Under the pieces are notes generated by a model. That model saw only the letters and a list, made by a program, of their open reading frames with translations, ran no database searches and was not told the origin of the DNA. Position numbers and translations under genes: made by a program. Positions 12,078 to 24,256 of a stretch of 64,000 nt of DNA are shown here, piece after piece. The stretch spans positions 65,504,929 through 65,568,928 of the forward strand of contig CM049312.1 in the NCBI GenBank assembly GCA_026874595.1, read 5' to 3'. Every line of letters begins with the position of its first letter. The first letter of the stretch is position 1. Source of the stretch: Sipunculus nudus (Eukaryota > Annelida > Sipuncula > Golfingiida > Sipunculidae).

Positions 12078-13680
12078 TCAGCTTGTCATCTTCCTGAAAT
12101 ACTGTTAAAATTTATTTTTGCATACTTTTATTACACCACCCCTGTGTTAGTACACTTCGTGCTTTTTCTTTAAAAAATATTATATATGTCACCCCCTTGA
12201 GTAAATGAAATAAAAATCACTTGACAAGGTCGATATTAACAATGGTTTATTTTTGTCTTGCATTACGATCAGTCTTTGAGTAGATCTAAGAAAAATCCAA
12301 AGTGAGTGCTGCGACAAAAATATCCGGCTACATTAACAAAGACAATTAAACTCTTTTGATATACATATTATGCCCTGTTGCCCACTTATTGTTCTTTATA
12401 AGCAATCCTCACGGTGTAATTACAATCCGTTAACCTACAACCTGCGTTTCCATGTGTCCTCTCTTCAGTGTTTAACAAACAGGCATGAACATAAAAGCTT
12501 ATGATATATATAATTATATGCTTTGACTTAATTACAGCTTTTCTGTTCACGGAAAGTTTTTTTTTTTTACTTTTCAAAATTATGAAGTATAAGAAATATA
12601 AATTACAAATAATATTTTAAATTCCGTTTGGTTTTAGTAGCATCATTTACCCGTCTACGCACGTTCCGACCCCTTGGCACGTGTCATGAGTGACTTCACC
12701 AGGTCAACAACGGCACTGGTACAGAGCGGAGCCAGAGACATATTTCTGACGACATGAATTGATGTCTGATGGAATGGAGCAAATCAACATATAATTGCAG
12801 CCAGTGGCCCTAGTGCGAGCGAACCGGATTACCATGCGTTGGTCATCTTTCTGGATAGATGGTCTAACTTCGGGCTAAAGTCGACTGTACCTGCATGGAA
12901 ACATAATTAGCATTGGCGAAGATGAAAAATAACACACACAAAGCATTACTCCATCCATGATTACACCAGGACGGCCACTCTTGTTCGACGACCAGGTGTC
13001 GCATGTTTAAAATTGGAGCTGGATGCACAATGTGATTAAAATTCTTTGCACTTTGCGCTCCCTAGTGTTCAAACCCAGAAAAGCTAGCTATACAAAGCAG
13101 CGGTTACACGAAAGATAACTGGGACCACTTCGTGAGGAGCGTAACCCTGAAGAGTATTCAGAAATGATTAAATGATTAAAATGCCGTATCATAAAGCAAG
13201 AAGGTATTGGGGTTATTATTCATTATACCTTACATGAATCTCATATTGTACTTTAAGTAATTTAGCACACCCCCTCCCCCCCCCCCGACTTTTGTATCAA
13301 TACGGGAAATATCAGGGGGAATATTGGAGTTCTGTCACTGTTTAAGATTTATCACACACCTTTTATCGGCTAAAATCAATTCATTCTCTCTACCAGTCAA
13401 TACCGTTGAATATTTGTCTTTTTAAACATGTTTTACTAGGATGGTCAAGTTGGTTATGCAAGTGATGAAATGTATGATTAAACACCAATTATACAGATTG
13501 GATATGACACATAATGTTTTCTTTCGGATACTGTAATGTATAGCATATGTTTGTATATTAATTTGTATTACAGTTACTAACAAGTGGCCTATAGGCCATG
13601 GCGCTCAGCTGAATAAAAGAAACCTTGAACAAAGGGCAAAATGACTCCCACAGCACTAAAAAAACATACTTTTACAATAG
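11486..13680. other. Non-genic stretch with (CT)n tract
   Basis: Contains a T-run near 11630, (CT)n at 12034-12074 and a poly-C run near 13268-13286. No exon is recognised. The frame at 11964-12173 is mostly a by-product of the CT repeat. Confidence 0.5.
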
Positions 13681-13940
13681 ACCTTAGATATAGGTTACAG
13701 TGACCTTATTCTACACCCAAATGGTACCATGTACCCATCTGATTAATAGACTGTTATAATCATGTTCTTTCACGCAGCTTGCAACATATAGGTCACAGTG
13801 ACATTATTACAGGTTTCAAAAAAACTATTTACATTTACATGAACCTCCCTGAATCTTAATCAAATTAGAACTGAAAGATGTTCACATCATGCTCTTTTGC
13901 ATATCTTACAGAATATAGGTCACTATGACCTAATTTCAGG
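13681..13940. repeat. Three spaced AGGTCA-type palindromes in a repeat module
   Basis: Inverted repeats with 3-bp spacers occur at 13692-13706 (aggttacagtgacct), 13790-13804 (aggtcacagtgacat) and 13917-13931 (aggtcactatgacct, perfect). Each is in a similar context (atataggt...), at spacings of 98 and 127 bp. The module resembles the GGTCA-rich repeats at 23540-24170 and 43240-43860. Confidence 0.6.
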
Positions 13941-14587
13941 TTTCCAAGGGGATTTGTATCGAAATTTACTGGATGTACAGTTAGAAGTGCCTGTGTCTAA
14001 AGGTTACATTTAATTTAACCTATATAATCTAGCTAATTCTATTTACTACCTATGAGACTTCATCGTCAAGACTGTTTTGTGCCATCGGAAACTTCTGAGT
14101 CCGAACTCCCATTATATATATATGCTAGGCCTTTGCGATCACTTCCGAATAAAACTCTAGAAGATAACACCCATGGAGAAAAAAAGTTCCGCATTAACGA
14201 GCGTTTAATTGGCCGCTGTAGGAGACTCCTAGCCCGAGCCGGGCACGTTTGAGTGCTCCTGATGAAAGCTTTAAATATGCAAGTTAACATAAAAGCCCAA
14301 AAACAGATTTCCTCATTCAAGAGTATTATTTGATATTATCTATGTAGGAAACTCGTGTCCCGGTCTCTTTAGCCCCTACGGATAACTCCTTATTAGAAAC
14401 TCCTTCGCAAAAGAGGAAACTTCCGCATTTTTGAGTATTTCTTGTGTCCTATTGGACACCATAGACATTTTTTTCAACCATTTTATTTGTTCTTCTAGTA
14501 AATTTATGGCTGGTCCCTGCCCTTTGGGAACCTTGGGTTAATCTCACTTATCAACTCCATGTTCATGCTTCTCAAAAAAAGGGACAA
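13941..14587. other. Non-genic stretch with a repeated ggaaactcc-type motif
   Basis: A motif of the kind gtagga(g/a)actc(c)...cccg recurs at about 14218, 14345 and 15121, suggesting a decayed local repeat. The open frames at 14052-14252 and 14066-14320 have no recognisable content. Confidence 0.4.
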
Positions 14588-14960
14588 GCTTCTGTGGCTC
14601 AGGGGTAGAGCCCAGTAGTCAAAGCCGGGAGATCATGAGTTTGAATCTCAGCCAACAGAATGAGATTTCTCACGGTCGGCCCCGACCCAGGGTGTGCGCT
14701 CTGCAGGCTAAAAGGGCGACTGTGCCCATCAGTCGTGTTTCACTCACAAACGAGTGCGTCTTTCGGGGGTTCCTCTGTGTAATGACTCTTTAATGGGTTT
14801 GACACACCCAGGCCCCCAAGAGTGGTATACCGAACTTGGTTGACACCAGGAACATTCGGTATAAGCCCCTATCACGTAGTCCGAAACCGGAATGGAACTC
14901 TGCAACATATACTTAGTTAAGCAAAGCATGTAAAAATGGAGGTGGCTACCTCCACCAAAA
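14588..14960 (+). mobile_element. tRNA-derived SINE, full-length-like copy
   Basis: Starts with a tRNA-like head: A-box-like tggctcaggggtagagc and B-box-like gagtttgaatctca. A body follows containing gtcgtgtttcactcac, aaacgagtgcgtctttcggg and gtcacgtagtccgaaaccgg-like pieces, ending near the tacttagttaagcaaagcat tail. The same head, body and tail order recurs at 38098, 49362 and 59398. The A and B boxes are internal RNA polymerase III promoter elements in tRNA-derived SINEs. The tRNA head would not fold as a functional tRNA, so this is not called a tRNA gene. Confidence 0.8.
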
Positions 14961-15202
14961 AAAAATCTTTAAATAGAGACTTCCACAGTTTCGACATTTT
15001 ATTCTGCCCGAGGGCATTCCTGACCTACCGAGCCCTCTCAGGTTCTCCTTAGTAAAATTTGTATCAGCTAAAGAACAAATATACTTCTACAAACAAATTC
15101 AAATATATTATTCTGCTCTACAGGAAATTCCTAGTCGGTCCAGGCCCCTCTTCGGCCCTTCGGGATCTGGTACGGTGTGCCGGCTAATCCCCTCCCTCAC
15201 AG

Positions 15203-15368
15203 GGCCGAACTTTATCCACCTCATGCGACTATCTGGTTATTTGTCCGTATCCTAACGACCGCAAGTCCTACTGTGTCGGACATCACACGGGAGCGAATTT
15301 CTTCAAGTGCTTGTATTGCCCCATGAAGTCACCACGGAGACTTGCCGAAGTGGTTGTAAAATCATGTA
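15203..15368 (+). pseudogene. Frameshifted last exon of the plus-strand BRICHOS paralogue
   Basis: After an acceptor-like ctccctcacag, the sequence matches the final exon of the 30 kb gene almost codon for codon: S-C-D-Y-L-V-I-C-P, then Y-C-V-G-H-H, then GANFFKCLYC, then a cttgccgaagtggttgtaaaatcatgtaa end. A run of four C (15319-15322) replaces the five C of the intact gene, so the frame shifts by one. It then reads PMKSPRRLAEVVVKSCN instead of the cysteine-rich end. Sequence before 15203 resembles a local repeat rather than the start of the paralogous exon, which carries the REKR site. The exon is therefore also 5-prime eroded, or its start is altered. It probably belonged with the exons at 4558 and 5768. 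Confidence 0.65.
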
Positions 15369-18300
15369 ATTAGATTCGGGGAATATCTGCATTCGTACCA
15401 TCGAAGGCACTGAACCTAGAGATTAATGTTTACATGTAAGATGAATAGATTTAGTATGTTTCCTTTAATATTGCAGTCGCTAGTGGGGGGTTATGCTTAC
15501 ATAAATATTGAAGATTAAATATAATTGAACGTTAACAAGCTGTCTTCTTAAAAGAACGTGAAAGTGAAGTCAGATTTGAAGATTCAAAGCTGTAAAAAAA
15601 CAATAGGACTGATATAAAAATAGTTTATTTGAAAAAAAAGTGTGATTGAATTATTACCTTTGTTTTACCATAAATGTATTTGTTGAATATATAATCAGTT
15701 ATTAGACAAGATGAACAGGGTTCATGGCAGACACAAGTCCGGTGTCACGTTTAAAAATGTATTTGTCTACATAGACTTTGCTTCCCTTAATTATCAATGA
15801 TTGCAAGATGAATATACATACTATAGATTGCATAGGTGTTTATGTATTTGTATATGTTATCTTTTTGTTATCTTGATTTTAAGGCATTAAGTATTGTTTC
15901 TGTCTGTTACAAACTATACGATATAATATTATCCGTCATTGTATTATTCAAATCTATTTTCACATGCTTTTTAATGAAATTTGTGGTATCATGATTCATT
16001 ACTGTACTAGGCATGTATATATGTACTGTTTTCTTTCATATATGATATTGCTGTAGAATATAAACATTTGACAGACTGAATGCTGGAAAAACAATAAAGT
16101 AAATCAGCATTAAATTGGTTTTATTTTATTTTGATAATATTGTGCGAGGACTTGCATGATGTTTTCTTATAATAATTTTCTGATGAGAAATATGATAATT
16201 CATATTCACGAAGGCAAGAAACTGCAACAATAGGGATAAAATAAACAAAATCCGAAGTCTGCTCTGCTAGCTCTGGTCACACGGCCGTGTAGGGGAAATA
16301 TTTCATTCATACGTTCATTGCTTGATGATCCAGTTTTTCATGATCATGGTCTGGTCTGAAATGAAAATCTCCATGTTTCAATGAGAAAACCTCGCGGATT
16401 TTTTAACCGAAATTACACACCAGACAACCCGAAAGTGAAACATTTTGTATACTTTTATAAGAATGAAAGTGAATTTCAATATCAGCAAAGGCCAATTTTA
16501 TGTGATTTTGACCTGTTATATGGCTTAGGGGGTCATCAGTGTTTCAGAATCAATGGCGCTTGACACAATGTCATAAACACATAGGTTTGGTCAATATTTA
16601 TGGGAAAACATGATTCTGTTTTCTTACTTTGAGTGGTTGTTACCTTTAATATATCCTTTAGTCCATATGAAATACAATCCCGTAGATAATCCCGTCTATT
16701 TAATAACAAATACAAAAAAAATATAGTGTCACTGGCCAGACTGTAAAATCAAGATAGACTGCCGTAAAGGGTAGTTTCCCGAAATATACACTTATGGCAG
16801 CTCGCATATGTTAATTGCTCATGTGTAAAATTAGTGAAAAAAATCAGTGTCACTAACTGTAAGTTTAATTCTCACTCGTGTTAATTCAGTAGCCTATTGT
16901 CTGTGGGACACAAAGCCACAGTACCACGTGGACTTGGCTGATTTAACTTACCATTTATTTGATTATTCAATACTGACAACACGGATATGACAATGTGAGT
17001 CTGTTGCACTGAAGATGAAAAAACTTAAATCCTGAATACAATATCGCTTAATAAAATGATGTAGGATGCTGGTTCCCTCACCTATTGGAGCATAACTATC
17101 ATGCAACCACATCTCTCCTATTCGCATGAGGGGAGAAATATTTTGCTCTTTTATATAGCATTTGAGGGATACCTTGCTTAGCTATACGCAGGACAATTCA
17201 ATACTGAAGTTCATATATACAGAAAAATAATGCCTTAGTACAGTGTTAGATGTCGGTGTGCATGTTAAATCCAATGAGGGTAAGATCGCTACACAACGTC
17301 ATCTTCACTATAAAGAGACATCGGTTACTAGTACAGTCATTTTGTAACATGACCTCACACAAATTGCAACAAAAGATATCCCGTTTGTTTTGTAAACCAG
17401 AAGGTATCATTTTGAACATATGAAAAGTCCTAAGATATTCTCCTGGGTGAAAGTAGTAAAATTTAGGAATATCTAAAATGGCTGCCAGAAGGACTAGAAT
17501 CCATCAAGTTTAATTAATCAAAAGGTATAATTATATGTAATACAACATTTACATGTTTTTTTGCTCGCAGAATCCAATTCTGGTAATTATTTGCTAATTT
17601 AAGGACTCCCAAGGCCCGTAAGTGGAAGTTGATGTGGGAACGGTCTGAAGCTTTCGGTGCGGTGGGGTGGGGGTGGTAGCACGACTCAGTAGGCATTTAT
17701 ATTGAGTGGGTAACCTTAACTTGGTTATGTGCAGCGATTACCTACCCTTTTGCACTGATATCGTAGTGATTAGATATTCAACAAACAGGGATTGACCAAT
17801 ATGCTGTGATAAAACGGAATTTTTCTCACACATGGTAGGTGTTGTTAGAAAGAATACTAAAACAGCCAGGATTAGTCTGGTTAATGTCAAGTGACGCGGC
17901 GCCTGCATCTGAAACACCCATACAGGTCATCAGATGCAACTGTCAAACTAACTGCAGCACCTTAAGAACCACGTGCAGAAAGAATCACATAGCGTGCACC
18001 CTTGATTGTTGAAACTACAGGGGCTCTGGCTGCGTACAGGGTTGACAGCGGTCAAGGAAAGTCAGGGAGAATATTATGTTTTCAAGGACAGAGAAAAGTC
18101 AGGGAATTTCCTGAAAAGTCTGGGTAAAGTCAGGGACTTTTTAATGGCTATGGCGACTATAGTTGAGTATCAGGTAGCAAGGCTTTTTATCTCATGAGCC
18201 AGAATTCAATAATTCAATACTACATTTTCATTTTTCTTTCAAATAAAGTTGTGTTGTGTCTGTAGGTATAATCTTATTTCTCTTTGATTTCTGTACACAC

Positions 18301-18860
18301 ATGTAAGTTGAGGATTCATAGCATGGATACACAAAATTAATACCAACCATTAATTAAAGGCCACCCGTTTCTTCGCAGTAATACAAAACTAATATATAGT
18401 ACTAGTAAAATATTTTACACAAGGACATGAATCTGCACAGGTAACAAAGAATAAAGGCAGGACAGAGTGCAGTTACTTTGATCCACTGACGTGTATGGTT
18501 CTTTGAATATTACATTGTCAATTCTAAATTTCTAGTTTCATTTTGCCTTGCTTTTCAGTTACAAGTTTTCAGATAAAAATTTGGTTTGCAGTTGAATGAT
18601 GTTTTTAGGAAGAAACTGAATTTTGTGGGTTAGTTTTTTCCTAGAAAACCAGCTAAAAGTCTGGGACTAGTCAGGGAAGATGAATGCTAACAAAACGTTT
18701 GCTGATGGGGCATTTTCAACATGTGGACCTTCTCATTGGAATGAACTTTCTTATGATGATAAATGCAGCGAAAACATTGACGCATTTAAAGAAAATTGAA
18801 AACGTATCTTTTTCGACTAAGTTTTCATTAAAGTTTAACTCTCGTGTCATAATATTCAGA
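15369..18860. other. Non-genic stretch
   Basis: AT-rich sequence without recognisable exons or transposon ends. Frames at 16381-16563 and 17514-17696 are short and have no identifiable content. A GGTGGGG-rich patch lies near 17655-17675. Confidence 0.5.
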
Positions 18861-19638
18861 CGACGCCACTTATTTGCAAGTCGGTTAACAGAAAATGCCG
18901 CTTATTTGCAAGAAATTCTGAAAACCAAATCATTTTCCTAAATGTTATCATCAGAAACGCGCCGCATAATCGGAAGCCTCATAATCGCAAAATTTCGATT
19001 AACGCAAGGGAAAATATGGGCAGAAAAGTAGAAAACTCACGTTAAATGCAAGTACTTCAGTGAGTGGGTGAGTTGTGTTTGTGTTATCCCAATAATGATC
19101 ATAGCTTAATTACCCTCTGCTTGGTGATGCAGTTCGATACGATCACAGTACACATCCCTTTGAAGTGGGTTAAAAATGGTAGGTTAAAAATACATCACGC
19201 ATATTAAACACCTTGATCACGAGAGCAAATCTTAATTAGCTTGAGTTTGTTTGTCAAACAAACTTTGTTTGCTGGCTGTCCCATGGTTTGTTCCTTTGAT
19301 GATACTCATAATAGAATTGTCAAAGGCTCTTATATAAACTTACATTGTTAACCCCTTATGTTTGTTATGTCTTGTCAAAACATCTCTTCTATAAAAGACC
19401 AGCAAATTTCGAGTCATGTCAATCATAAATGGCAAGCGCAAAAGCAACCATCTCTACTTCTTTATCACAATATAAATAGTGTTACAAAACAAATGCTAAA
19501 TTAATTAGATATTCGGCGGTCCCATCGATCATTCGGCTTCCTCTTACACATGGTAGACGATGAACTTCGCCTAAATGCAACTTCGGTTAATTGCAACATT
19601 TTGCTTGACAAAAACCTCTTGCAATTAAGCGGCTTCGT
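18861..19638. mobile_element. Non-autonomous element with inverted ends (MITE-like)
   Basis: The left end has gccacttatttgcaag at about 18865-18880, with a second gccgcttatttgcaag just inside it. The right end has cttgcaattaagcggc at about 19619-19634, close to the reverse complement of the left motif (14 of 16 match). Related ttaattgcaa and ttaacgcaa words occur just inside each end. The span is about 780 bp with no transposase frame. The superfamily is uncertain. The exact target duplication could not be read. Confidence 0.45.
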
Positions 19639-22600
19639 TTGTATTTTAGTATTTTTTAAAGCGCCGATGTATATATATATATATGTATAAAAGTAGGCGC
19701 TATATAAAATGAATAAAGCTTAAGTTTAAAAGTCAGAGATTTATTCTGAGTTGACTACTGGCTACCCTGTGCGTAACTCACAACAGACACCTTGTGATAA
19801 GGATGGGCAAGATGACATCTAATTTAACATGTGATCATTACATATCTACATGATTTTATTCATTTGGTGGTTAAAACAAGGCACCCGTCGGTCGTAGTGC
19901 TCAGCTGAAGTTGATCTTGAAGGTAAAAATCTAAAATAAAGAATAATGAAGATAATATCTAAGAGGAAAATGTAGTATAAGCTTAATATTGGTTGATATG
20001 ATTGTTTTGAACTGATAAGTTAGAAAATTGTTTCAATAATATTATATTCATATAATTAATTATAATTATAATCAATATATATATAAATAATTATATTTAA
20101 TAATACTTTGTAATCTGACCATGTCTTTTCTAATGATGAAGCTGAAGCATGTGAGCAATTTGTAAACATGTAAATTTGTAAACATCTTTTATCTTATCAT
20201 TTTTTTTTCAATTTTATAAATTTTATACAGTTACCATAAAAGTATAACGTCCCGAGTCCATAGGTGCAAGGCCTTAATGGTGGGGGCAGGGTATGGAGGT
20301 GCTGAATTGTGAGAGTTTCAACATCTCTGCATATACATATGGGATGTGAAATTTAATTCAACAGTTCGAACAGGAAAAATAATAGATGCATAATTACTGA
20401 ATATTTAGAAATGGACAGACAGACAGGTAGATCAACAAGGTTGATCACCTTATTTCCCTTTCCCCTGAGACAGGAAAATAATGAACAAAAGTTTGCATTA
20501 AATCCTCACTTTTTATTTTATCTTTTTTTTTAATTTAAAAATTTCAAAACATTTGCAATATAACATATATATCTGGATAAACATGTATAAGTCAATTCAA
20601 AATCCTGAATATCAACTTCATTTATCGCTCATTTTGCTCATGCAACATTACATTATTTTTGGATTAAATCTTATTTCAAATCATAACTTGATCAAAATTA
20701 TTCAAAAGGAAATTAGTTTCTTTAAAAGTGCCACAATAGCTCAACATGGCAACTTGCAGATTACTTTGGAGTTAAACAGCATTTCAGTTTTGGAAATGCA
20801 GTGCAAACAATAACAATCATTCCATTACACTTAATGTATATTGCTGTTGGGGTGGGATGGGGAGCGATTTGAGAATAACTGTGCACCTTTCACAGCAGGT
20901 GTGACCTCCAGTGACCAGCAGTGGGCAGTTTTAATCTTAACAATGCAAGTGAATACAGTAGTGCCCCCCCCCCCCCCCCCCCACCAACAACACCAAAATT
21001 AAATCCATATGTGTATAATGTGAAAATCAAATCAGCATTGCTTATAGGTATAAAATGTGCCATGGTCAAAGTTGGGCAAAATTTTAGGCACTGATTTTAC
21101 ACTTATGCTAATATTTTTAAGAATTTACAAAATTGTAATCTAATTTCTTTCATAGAATAAAATATTGATTAAATAGTTGTATCATTGAAAAAAAAACTCC
21201 AACTATAGCAGCTACCATGCTAAAACAGAAAATATATTTATTGCTGTTTTGATAAGGTAACCGCGATTCTATTCAGGCTGGTGTTCTCCTATGCAGGAAT
21301 TTTAGCTTACGGATATGAGCTTACGCGTAAACTTCATATATATATTTGTTACAAGCATCCATTTCAGGAATGACAAGAAATGACAAAAATTTGGTGATCA
21401 TTATTACACAATTTGCACAAAATTGGCAAAATAGGTAATAACCTCATCAAAGTTCCATTCCCTACATTTTGCAAAATATCATCTTAACCTATATATGTTT
21501 GGATTTGCACACGACCTATCTTGTCATATTTTTTATAATGATTCTGAGGTTTAAGAGGTATTCATGACACACTGAAACCATGTAACTTGTCAAACCACTT
21601 ACTAACCACTGTTCTGAGCACAACGTGCTAATTTCAACAATTATTATTATTATGTAAATCGGATGATCTGATAAGTTACCTGCAATTAATTTTTCACCCT
21701 TCAGTAAATGTCAGTTGCATCATTTGCATCCATAATAAATTACTGCTCTGTTCAAATTTTAGCAACCCACGCCGAATGGGTACCGGGAGTAATTAATTAC
21801 TATAGACCTGCTCACATCCTCTATTTATTTATTTTTTGGGGCGGAGGTATAGGAAGACCAGATTGATTGATTGGCTACTGACAAAGAACTTATATTTAGA
21901 GGGGAAATAACCCACAGTTATAGGTCCAATTCTTTATGACATATATTGAAGAGTCGGACATCGGTGGTATACGTATAAATGGTTAGATTTAAATCTCCTA
22001 TGTTATTACTTTTTAATTTTGTTTTTACTCGGAGGATTATTCTGGCTTCTCTCCATTTTATCTACTGCCTGTAGATAGGATGGGCCTACGGAAGATGGCC
22101 CGAATGATAAGTTTGCCCTTACGTTTTCGTATGGGAGGTACCATGTGGGCTCACGTCCAGCTTCATGGCATCCTGAGTACCTTGGGCATATACTAGCCCT
22201 TAAATAAAAGTGACCAATCTATAAGGACACTTCCAAATTTTTATTCTCCTTCCGTTATCCTGTCCCATATCACCTACTTCTTCATATCACTTATTCTCGC
22301 CATTCCTTCCTTGCGACTCCTCACTGGGCCTTTTCACTCATCACTATCTATTTCATATCTTACATTTTATCATGTCATGCTCCAGGAATGGTCACATTGT
22401 TTACCTTCTGCGAATTTGAAAGGATTGGCTTTAGCAGTAAAATATATTAAAAATTATAAATAGTATATAAATTAGGGATTGTAAAAGGATTTTTAGGTGT
22501 GGAATCGCTCAAAGTAGAGAAACAGTTCAGATGGTGGTGCCTTAATAGTATAATCGGCGTGGTTCGGAGCCCTGTTTACCTCTTATTAGTGGCCTGTAAG

Positions 22601-22724
22601 ATTAGGCATATATTTTCATACAATGTCATTTACTGAGTAGAAAGGTTTCTCTCCCACTTGTACACTCAATTATAATTAACTATTTTAAATAGAATAAGTT
22701 TTTGTGCCATCGCAAAAACATATA
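19639..22724. other. AT-rich non-genic stretch
   Basis: Holds (TA)n at 19669-19684 and a poly-C run at 20964-20982. No gene, RNA gene or clear transposon was recognised. Frames such as 20553-20813 are short and AT-driven. Confidence 0.5.
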
Positions 22725-23493
22725 CAGTGAAACCCCGCTAACGCGACCACCTGCGAGACCAGGCAAAGTGGTCGTATTAGCGGGATGCTTGTACATTAGA
22801 CTGCCAATATTAACGCCGTCGATAATATGGGTATTTCATGTTCATGTTAAGCTGTTGTCCCTGTTTAATTTAAAATTTAAAATATAAAGAAAAATAAATA
22901 ACAAAGAAATATAACACCCAAATGAAACAAATAGTTGGCTTTGAAGTCAGTCTTAGAGCATTGGTCTTAACAGGAAGATGGTCTGATGTCGAAAATGTAT
23001 GTATGCGTTATGTGTCAAGTGTTGTGAGGTTTTCCAAACTCCATTTTGATTGTTATGTTAAATGCTAATCTAACAGCCGCACTCAACAAGCAATGTAACG
23101 GACCTCGGAGTCCAACATCTATTGATGTGTATAGTTTATTATCTAAGTCCTAGCTGGGCGATGAGCGTGTCACCTGCTCAACGGGCCGCGGTCGCCACGG
23201 GCCAGTGGTCTTGATACGGCTAAATAATTAGGACTATTATCTAAGTCCATACTTGACGATGAGCGTGTCATCTGCTCAACGGGCCGCGGTCGCCACGGGC
23301 CAGTGGTTGTCATACGGGGGCTGATCTGAAGGTCGGGACCAAAAAAATGTGGTTGTTGGTCGTGATAGTGGGGTGTACGTGTTACCGAAGCGTTTTATAT
23401 GATAATTTATATTAGACATTTCTTGGACCAAGAAAAAAGGAAATGTCAGCGGGGTGGTCGTGTTAATGGGGTGGTCGTCATGTGGGAGTTCAC

Positions 23494-23495
<2 letters not shown>
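22725..23495. mobile_element. Pogo/Tigger-like non-autonomous element
   Basis: The left end after TA is cagtgaaaccccgctaacg, with cgaccacc following. The right end read in reverse complement is tagtgaactcccacatgacg, with cgaccacc following and a second ctaa/cgaccacc-like block inside. Termini of the cagt(g/c)aaacc type after TA are typical of pogo/Tigger-like Tc1/mariner relatives, so the class is inferred. The element is 771 bp with no transposase. The right target site has decayed. A GC-rich direct duplication lies inside it. Confidence 0.55.
23138..23317. repeat. GC-rich direct duplication, offset 98 bp
   Basis: Two copies of about 80 bp begin with attatctaagtcc (23138 and 23236). Both contain gatgagcgtgtca, ctgctcaacgggccgcgg and tcgccacgggccagtgg. 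They differ at only a few positions. The block is much richer in GC than the surrounding sequence and lies inside the pogo-like element, so it may be an insertion within it. Confidence 0.8.
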
Positions 23496-23525
<30 letters not shown>

Positions 23526-24256
23526 GCCCTCCTTACGGACCAGCCAATCCCCAATTTTGAGGGAAAATATGACTACTTCGAAAGTTGTCTGGTTCACAAA
23601 AAATGCATCTGGAAGAGTAAAGTCAAGGTGACTCATTTGTGATTTTAGTATAAACAATTCATATATCAAATTTAGACAAATATTGAGTGGTTCAAAAGTG
23701 ATGATGTCCACAAAAGAAGTATTTCGGCTGATTTGACTTGAACATGAATGTCAAGGTCACCGGTTTTTGATTTTCTAAGAGTTTGGAAGAAACATTTCGC
23801 GTACCAAATGTAATGAAAAACAAATTGATTGGTTCAAATGTTTTATTTCGGGTTATTTCACAATGCAAATGGAGGTCAATGTAATCAATTTCAAGTCTTT
23901 ATCGAGAACAAATTCACAAGAAATCTCAGAAGGAATTAGCAGTAGTTTCGCTGATTCGACTTTGATGCGCCTGGTAAAGGTAAGAAATTTAAACCTTATC
24001 CTTGAACGTGGTTTAAACCATTTGTTTATCAAATTTGATGGAGAAAAATATGCAATACTTCCAAATGGTATGGGTTTCACACTTTTTTCCTGTTGATTTC
24101 AACTTGACAGTAAAAAACAAGGTCTCCTATTTTCAAACTTTTTCACACCCCCGCAGGCAAGGGCAGTCCTAGTTATTTTAAACTGGCTGAGACTCACACA
24201 CACACACACACAAATGAGAAAGTCGTGTTAAAAAATCAAAACAAATATAATCAGAA
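23496..24256. repeat. (TA)n followed by ggtca-type module repeat
   Basis: A (TA)n tract at 23500-23525 is followed by repeated modules with aaggtgactc / gtcaaggtcaccgg / ggaggtcaatg, each next to a ggttcaaa...gtt context (about 23560-24110). The stretch ends near the gggcagtcctag motif at 24150-24168. (CA)n lies near 24196-24211. The frames here (23454-24096) are repeat-derived. Confidence 0.5.

Noticed and set aside
14588-14670. tRNA gene
   Set aside because: A and B boxes are present but the cloverleaf is not, and the same head is fused to a SINE body at several sites.
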